DNA from: Catellatospora sp. IY07-71
Lineage (GTDB): Bacteria; Actinomycetota; Actinomycetes; Mycobacteriales; Micromonosporaceae
Direction: 5' to 3'
Assembly: GCF_018326265.1 (NCBI RefSeq)
Contig: NZ_AP023360.1
Coordinates: 3,525,501-3,589,500, forward strand
Length of the DNA stretch: 64,000 nt
Numbering within the stretch: the first letter of the stretch is position 1; the number at the start of each line of letters is the position of its first letter. Of this stretch, positions 60,046-64,000 are shown one piece after another. Both the position numbers and the translations under genes were made by a program. The notes below the pieces were generated by a model. It saw nothing but the letters and a program-made list of their open reading frames with translations. It was not told where the DNA came from and ran no database searches.

Positions 60046-62199
60046 ATGAGCACAGGTGCGACGCTGCGTACGCTGGTCAGCGCTGAGAAGGAAATCATGA
60101 GGCTGTCGCGCACCGACAAGGGCGCCGTCTACGAGTTCCAGCACAAATTCCGCCACAACCCGAACAGCCCCGGACTGCACCTCAAGCAGCTCAAGAGTGA
60201 TCTGAAGCTGTGGTCCGCACGGGTCAGCGCCGACATCCGTGCGATCCTGCTGCACATCGTCGATCAGGACTACCTGTTGATCGACGTCAAGTCGCGGCAG
60301 GAGGTGTACGACGACCTCGACCGCTACAGCTACAAGGTCAACCGGATCACGGGCGGGATCGAGGTTATCGACCTGCAGCCGGTCGGGGACAGCATCATCG
60401 GTCGCCTGCTGCCGCCGGAGGCGGAGCCGCTGTTCAAAGCGTTCACCGATACGCAGCTGCTGGAACTGGGCGTGGCCGAGTCGCTGCTCGCACACGTCAG
60501 AACCGTGACGAACGACGAGGAGCTGCTGTCTCTGCTGGAGGTGGCGCCGCAGCTGACCACCGACGTACTGCTGGCCCTGTACGACGGCGGAAGCTACGAC
60601 CAGGTACGAGCGCAGGTGACCGAGCCTGTCCGGGCCGAGGACCAGGTCGATCCTGACGACCTCGTCGCCGCGGTCAGCCGCCCCGCCACGCAGGTCACCT
60701 CGGACGACGAGGCGCTGCAGACGATGCTCGGCGAGTCGTTCGACCGCTGGCAGGTCTTCCTGCACCCGACCCAGCGCAGGCTGGTCGAGCGCTCCACCAC
60801 CGGCGCCACCCGTGTCGGCGGGGGTCCCGGCACCGGAAAGACCATCGTCGCGTTGCACCGGACAGCCCACCTGGCCGCGACGCTGGAACCGGGAGTGGAC
60901 AAACCAATCCTGCTGACCACGTTCAACCGCAACCTCGCCGCGGACCTGCGGAGCAGGCTCGCCGCGCTTGGCGGGCAGGCGCTGCTGTCACGGGTCGACA
61001 TCGTGAACGTCGACAAGCTCGCCCACCGGGTTGTGGTGGAGAACAACGTGGGCTCCGGCAGACAGCTGATCGACGACAGCCGGATGGCGAAGCGGTGGCG
61101 TACCTTCCTGGCCGAGATCGGCCAGACAAAATGGGATGCCGAGTTCCTCAACGCCGAATGGATCCAGGTGATCCTCGGCCAGGCTCTCACCTCACGGGGC
61201 GACTACCTCAAGACGCGACGTCCGGCGCGCGGTCGGCCGATCAGCCGGGAGGAGCGCGAGGATATCTGGTGGCTTGTCGAGCGCTTCACCACCTGGCTGG
61301 ACTCGCAGGCCGTATGGACGTGGCGGCAGGTCGCCGCGGAGGCGGCCAGGCTTGAGACGGAACGAGGCGAGCGGATCGACGACGCCGGTGTCGAGGTGAC
61401 GGTGCGACACCGTTACCGCCACATCGTCGTGGACGAGGCCCAGGATCTCAGCGCCGCGCACTGGAAGATGTTGCGGGCGATGGCGGCCGTCGGACCGGAC
61501 GACATGTTCCTGGTCGGTGACGCCCATCAACGCATCTACGACAACCACGTGACATTGTCGAACCTCGGCATCGACGTCCGCGGTCGCTCGGCACGACTCA
61601 CCCTGAGCTATCGCACCACCCGGGAGATCCTCGCCGCTGCCTTGGAGATGATGACGGGTGAGGTGTACGACGACCTCGACGGGGGAGCGGACGATCTCGC
61701 GGGTTACCGATCACTGCTGCGCGGCGGGCGCCCCTCGTTCCAGGGAGCGAGCACGTGGGAGCAGGAGAAGGCGAAGATCGTCGCGCAGCTGCGCGCCTGG
61801 GGCAATCCGGTGGACGGCTCGGTCGCGGTCTGTGTGCCCACCCGTGACCTCGTTGCCGAGGTGACGGCGACGCTGCGGGACGTCGGCGTGCCGGTGGTGG
61901 AGATCGGACCCGACGGGCCCGACGGTGGTGCAGGCGTGCATCTCGGGACGATGCATCGGTTCAAAGGTCTCGAGTACCAGCGCATGATCATCGCCGGTGT
62001 CTGTGACGGACTGGTTCCTCGGCAGACGATCAATCATTTTCGTGACGCGGAGCCCAAGCGATATCAGCGTGAGCGGGCGCGGGACAGGTCGCTGCTGTTC
62101 GTCGCCGCGACCCGGGCTCGCGATGAGCTCGCCGTGTTCTGGCACGGCACACCCAGCCCGTTCCTCACCCATCGGCTGGTGCAGCAACAGGCAGGCTGA
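60046..62199 (+). CDS. RelE/ParE-like domain fused to a UvrD-type SF1 helicase
   Basis: 717 aa from ATG 60046 behind GGGGAGG. Residues about 10-95 resemble a RelE/ParE toxin fold (YEFQHKFRHNPNSPGLHLK, SARVSADIRAILL, DYLLIDVKSRQEVY). After a 150-residue linker comes the helicase: GGGPGTGKTIVALH (about 257), FNRNLAADL, IVVDEAQDLS (about 461), GDAHQRIYDN, YRTTREIL, MHRFKGLEYQ (about 635) and LLFVAATRARDEL. In toxins this fold binds ribosomes or gyrase; here it may sense nucleic acid or inhibit a host target. It is clearly part of the methyltransferase-kinase operon. Confidence 0.87.
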   Translation: MSTGATLRTLVSAEKEIMRLSRTDKGAVYEFQHKFRHNPNSPGLHLKQLKSDLKLWSARVSADIRAILLHIVDQDYLLIDVKSRQEVYDDLDRYSYKVNRITGGIEVIDLQPVGDSIIGRLLPPEAEPLFKAFTDTQLLELGVAESLLAHVRTVTNDEELLSLLEVAPQLTTDVLLALYDGGSYDQVRAQVTEPVRAEDQVDPDDLVAAVSRPATQVTSDDEALQTMLGESFDRWQVFLHPTQRRLVERSTTGATRVGGGPGTGKTIVALHRTAHLAATLEPGVDKPILLTTFNRNLAADLRSRLAALGGQALLSRVDIVNVDKLAHRVVVENNVGSGRQLIDDSRMAKRWRTFLAEIGQTKWDAEFLNAEWIQVILGQALTSRGDYLKTRRPARGRPISREEREDIWWLVERFTTWLDSQAVWTWRQVAAEAARLETERGERIDDAGVEVTVRHRYRHIVVDEAQDLSAAHWKMLRAMAAVGPDDMFLVGDAHQRIYDNHVTLSNLGIDVRGRSARLTLSYRTTREILAAALEMMTGEVYDDLDGGADDLAGYRSLLRGGRPSFQGASTWEQEKAKIVAQLRAWGNPVDGSVAVCVPTRDLVAEVTATLRDVGVPVVEIGPDGPDGGAGVHLGTMHRFKGLEYQRMIIAGVCDGLVPRQTINHFRDAEPKRYQRERARDRSLLFVAATRARDELAVFWHGTPSPFLTHRLVQQQAG

Positions 62200-62210
62200 C
62201 ACGGCACAAT

Positions 62211-62240
62211 GGGCTCCGGTCCACCCACGGAACGGAGCCC
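62211..62240 (+). promoter_or_regulatory. Hairpin that buries the ribosome site of kinase 2
   Basis: GGGCTCCG (62211-62218) pairs perfectly with CGGAGCCC (62233-62240) around 14 nt. The 3' arm contains GGAG (62234-62237), the only ribosome-binding candidate for the GTG at 62244. It could limit translation of kinase 2 or end part of the upstream transcript. Confidence 0.5.
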
Positions 62241-62243
62241 GTC

Positions 62244-63695
62244 GTGATCTCGTCCGCGCTCGTCGCCGGTCGCTACGAGCTGATCGACGACCCGCTCCGC
62301 GGCAGCATGGGTGAGGTATACCGGGCCTACGACACGCATCTCGACCGCGAGGTCGCAGTCAAGGTCATCCACCGTGATCTGCTTGGCGGTGACCTGGAAA
62401 CCGAGCTGGTGCGACGCTTCCGACGCGAGGCCCGCCTCACGGCGAAGGCCGCCCACCCCGGCGTGCCGGCGGTCTACGACGTCGGCGTCGACCGTGATCG
62501 CCACTATGTGGTGATGGAGCTCATCCACGGTGCCACGCTGCGGGACCTGCTCGACGAACTGCAGCCGCTTCCCATCGCATGGGTGACCTTCATCGCCGCC
62601 CAGATCTGCGCGGTTCTCGCGCGTACGCATGAGCTGGCGCTCATCCACCGTGATCTCAAACCGGACAATGTGATGATCTGTGCTGACGGCACTGTCAAGG
62701 TTATCGACTTCGGCGTCGCCATCCTGGCCGACGCGGGTCCGTCCTCCCGCCTTACCCCCGTCGGCGCCACCGCGGGTGACACCCGCTACCAGGCACCCGA
62801 GCGGCTGCTCGGCATCGCCACACCGCAGAGTGACCTGTTCTCCCTCGGCAGGGTCATCCAGGACATGCTGCGCGACCACGTCGACGCGCCGGCAGAGCAC
62901 GTCATGCTGAGCGGAGAACTCACGCGGCGCCAACCTGAACTGCGGCCCGGAAACGCGACGGAGGTGTTTCACAGGCTGGAGCCGCTCCTCGGTGCGCTTC
63001 CACCGCTACCCGGCTTCGTGACCCGCAGGCAGGAACGATCACTGAGACTCTACGAGCAGACACTGCCATTTCTGTCGAACGCTGTCACGGCACGGAAAGC
63101 CCCGGCCGCGCCGTCCGGGCCGGAGACAGGGCCACGTCAGCATCGTGTCCGCGCCGAGAAGTACGCCGATGCGGGTCAGTTCGGCCGCGCCCTGCGTATT
63201 CTCGAAAGCGCGATCGAGCTGGCGGATCGTCAGCACGACCAGGCGGCGGTTGCCGACCTGCGCCGGGATCTCGCGGCCGTCCTGGTTCGGTCCGGTGACT
63301 CCAGGCAGGCAGTCGATGCATGCGGCAAGGCCGTCGATGCGATCGCGGGCAGGATCGCAGCCACTCATCCCGCCATGGCGGCGCTACGCCTGGCGAAGGC
63401 ACGCAGCCACGTCGCCATAGGCGAGATCCCTGAGGCGTGCGCCACCTACCAGGCATTGATCGATGATTTCGCCGCCGCTGGGCTCGTGCTCCCCGAGGCC
63501 GTCGAGGCTCGGATGGAATCGGCGGCGCTGCTCGCTGTCCAAGGAGAAGTTGCCCGTGCCGTGGCGCTGGTGAACCTTTTGATTAAGGAATCACATCCGG
63601 CGGTCGATCCGGCCCGGGCGAACGGACTGCTGGCGGCGATGCGGGAGCTGATGCACGACGCCGAGGTGCAAGCAAGCAGATCGGATGGATGCTGA
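62244..63695 (+). CDS. Ser/Thr protein kinase 2 with C-terminal helical repeats
   Basis: 483 aa from GTG 62244. Gly loop LRGSMGEVYRAY, VAVKVIH, HRDLKPDNVM (about 135), intact IDFGVAIL, GDTRYQAPE. The kinase domain ends near residue 265. Residues about 300-475 are TPR-like helical pairs (YADAGQFGRALRILESAIEL, AVDACGKAVDAI, ACATYQALIDDF), a protein-binding platform. No transmembrane helix is seen. It is 44 bp after the helicase gene and presumably in its operon, perhaps docking the helicase or methyltransferase as a substrate. Confidence 0.9.
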   Translation: MISSALVAGRYELIDDPLRGSMGEVYRAYDTHLDREVAVKVIHRDLLGGDLETELVRRFRREARLTAKAAHPGVPAVYDVGVDRDRHYVVMELIHGATLRDLLDELQPLPIAWVTFIAAQICAVLARTHELALIHRDLKPDNVMICADGTVKVIDFGVAILADAGPSSRLTPVGATAGDTRYQAPERLLGIATPQSDLFSLGRVIQDMLRDHVDAPAEHVMLSGELTRRQPELRPGNATEVFHRLEPLLGALPPLPGFVTRRQERSLRLYEQTLPFLSNAVTARKAPAAPSGPETGPRQHRVRAEKYADAGQFGRALRILESAIELADRQHDQAAVADLRRDLAAVLVRSGDSRQAVDACGKAVDAIAGRIAATHPAMAALRLAKARSHVAIGEIPEACATYQALIDDFAAAGLVLPEAVEARMESAALLAVQGEVARAVALVNLLIKESHPAVDPARANGLLAAMRELMHDAEVQASRSDGC

Positions 63696-63741
63696 CGCCA
63701 GGTCGGCGCGGGTCATCGGAGCCTCTGCGTACGGGTCCCTT

Positions 63742-64000
63742 TCACGCCGCACCAATCCGGCGAGGTGCGTCACGCCGGGGCGGCCAGGGGATGATCGGCG
63801 AAGTGGTGGCCTGGTAGTCGGCGTACTCCGGGTAGCGGGAGCGGGTGATGCTCTCGGTGAACATCGTCGAGCCGACGAACAGCAGCGTCAGCAGCACCGG
63901 CCCGGCGATGGTCCACTGCAGCACCGACCCGGCCGCGGCGGCGCCGAACCCGAACACCACCCACCACTGCGCCTGCTCGAAGAAGTAGTTGGGGTGCCGC
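63742..64000 (-). CDS. DUF1295-like membrane protein, C-terminal part (5' end outside window)
   Basis: The - strand frame is open to the window edge and reads RHPNYFFEQAQWW, then hydrophobic helices, and ends TESITRSRYPEYADYQ and SPIIPWPP. RHPNYF and the Y-x-x-Y...P tail are marks of DUF1295/steroid 5-alpha-reductase-like proteins, which include lipid reductases and isoprenylcysteine methyltransferase relatives. It converges on kinase 2 with 46 bp between the stops. Only about 86 residues are visible. Confidence 0.75.
   Translation of the reverse strand, partial: RHPNYFFEQAQWWVVFGFGAAAAGSVLQWTIAGPVLLTLLFVGSTMFTESITRSRYPEYADYQATTSPIIPWPPRRDAPRRIGAA

Overview
The window is very GC-rich DNA with GTG/ATG starts, 4-bp stop/start overlaps and actinomycete-type gene families. 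Modular NRPSs, an MbtH protein, a DrrA/DrrB-like exporter, NarL-type signalling and Pkn-like Ser/Thr kinases point to a filamentous actinomycete. A Micromonosporaceae-like source is plausible but cannot be proven from the sequence alone.

Region 1 (1 to about 32.7 kb, + strand) is a hybrid secondary-lipid/NRPS gene cluster whose 5' end lies outside the window. It starts with a PfaA-like synthase (KS-AT-ACP, then KR-DH in the -1 frame), followed by FabA-like double hot-dog dehydratases split over two genes, a PfaD enoyl reductase and an MbtH protein. Three NRPSs then read C-A-T-E / C-A-T-C-A-T / C-A-T-E-C-A-T-TE, giving five modules. A drug-export type ABC pair and a histidine kinase/response regulator close a tightly coupled operon. 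The likely product is a five-residue lipopeptide with a PUFA-synthase-type acyl tail. My reading of the A-domain codes is Dab-like (D) - Ser - unassigned (weakly Ala-like) - Asn (D) - hydrophobic. Two condensation domains are a 1,296-bp direct repeat with 4 mismatches and foreign-looking codon use. The KS-AT-ACP and KR-DH frames are joined by a textbook-looking -1 frameshift signal.

Region 2 (32.8-35.6 kb, + strand) holds a DUF2306-like membrane protein, a TetR regulator with a leaderless promoter inside its own palindromic operator, and an Lnt/nitrilase-like acyltransferase.

Region 3 (35.9-55.4 kb, almost all - strand) is a defence island. A downstream module has a Z1-domain ATPase, a GHKL/paraMORC ATPase, an unknown 298-aa protein and a DUF6339-like protein, with a divergent vsr. 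An upstream module has a GHKL-SF2 helicase fusion, a UvrD-like helicase, DrmA-like and DrmB-like proteins, and a C5 cytosine methyltransferase. DrmA, DrmB and the C5 methyltransferase form a DISARM-like core, but no DrmC (PLD) or DrmE is visible. Two small genes (zinc-ribbon protein, lipoprotein) lie at its edge.

Region 4 (57.1-63.7 kb, + strand) is a second putative defence or signalling operon: a degenerate N6-adenine methyltransferase with an N-terminal HTH, a Ser/Thr kinase, a RelE/ParE-like domain fused to a UvrD-type helicase, and a second Ser/Thr kinase with helical repeats. It is divergent from the lipoprotein gene, and both directions have strong sigma70-type promoters. The window ends in the 3' part of a DUF1295-like membrane protein on the - strand. 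I saw no rRNA, tRNA, CRISPR array, IS element or replication origin, and no gene-free stretch above 300 bp.
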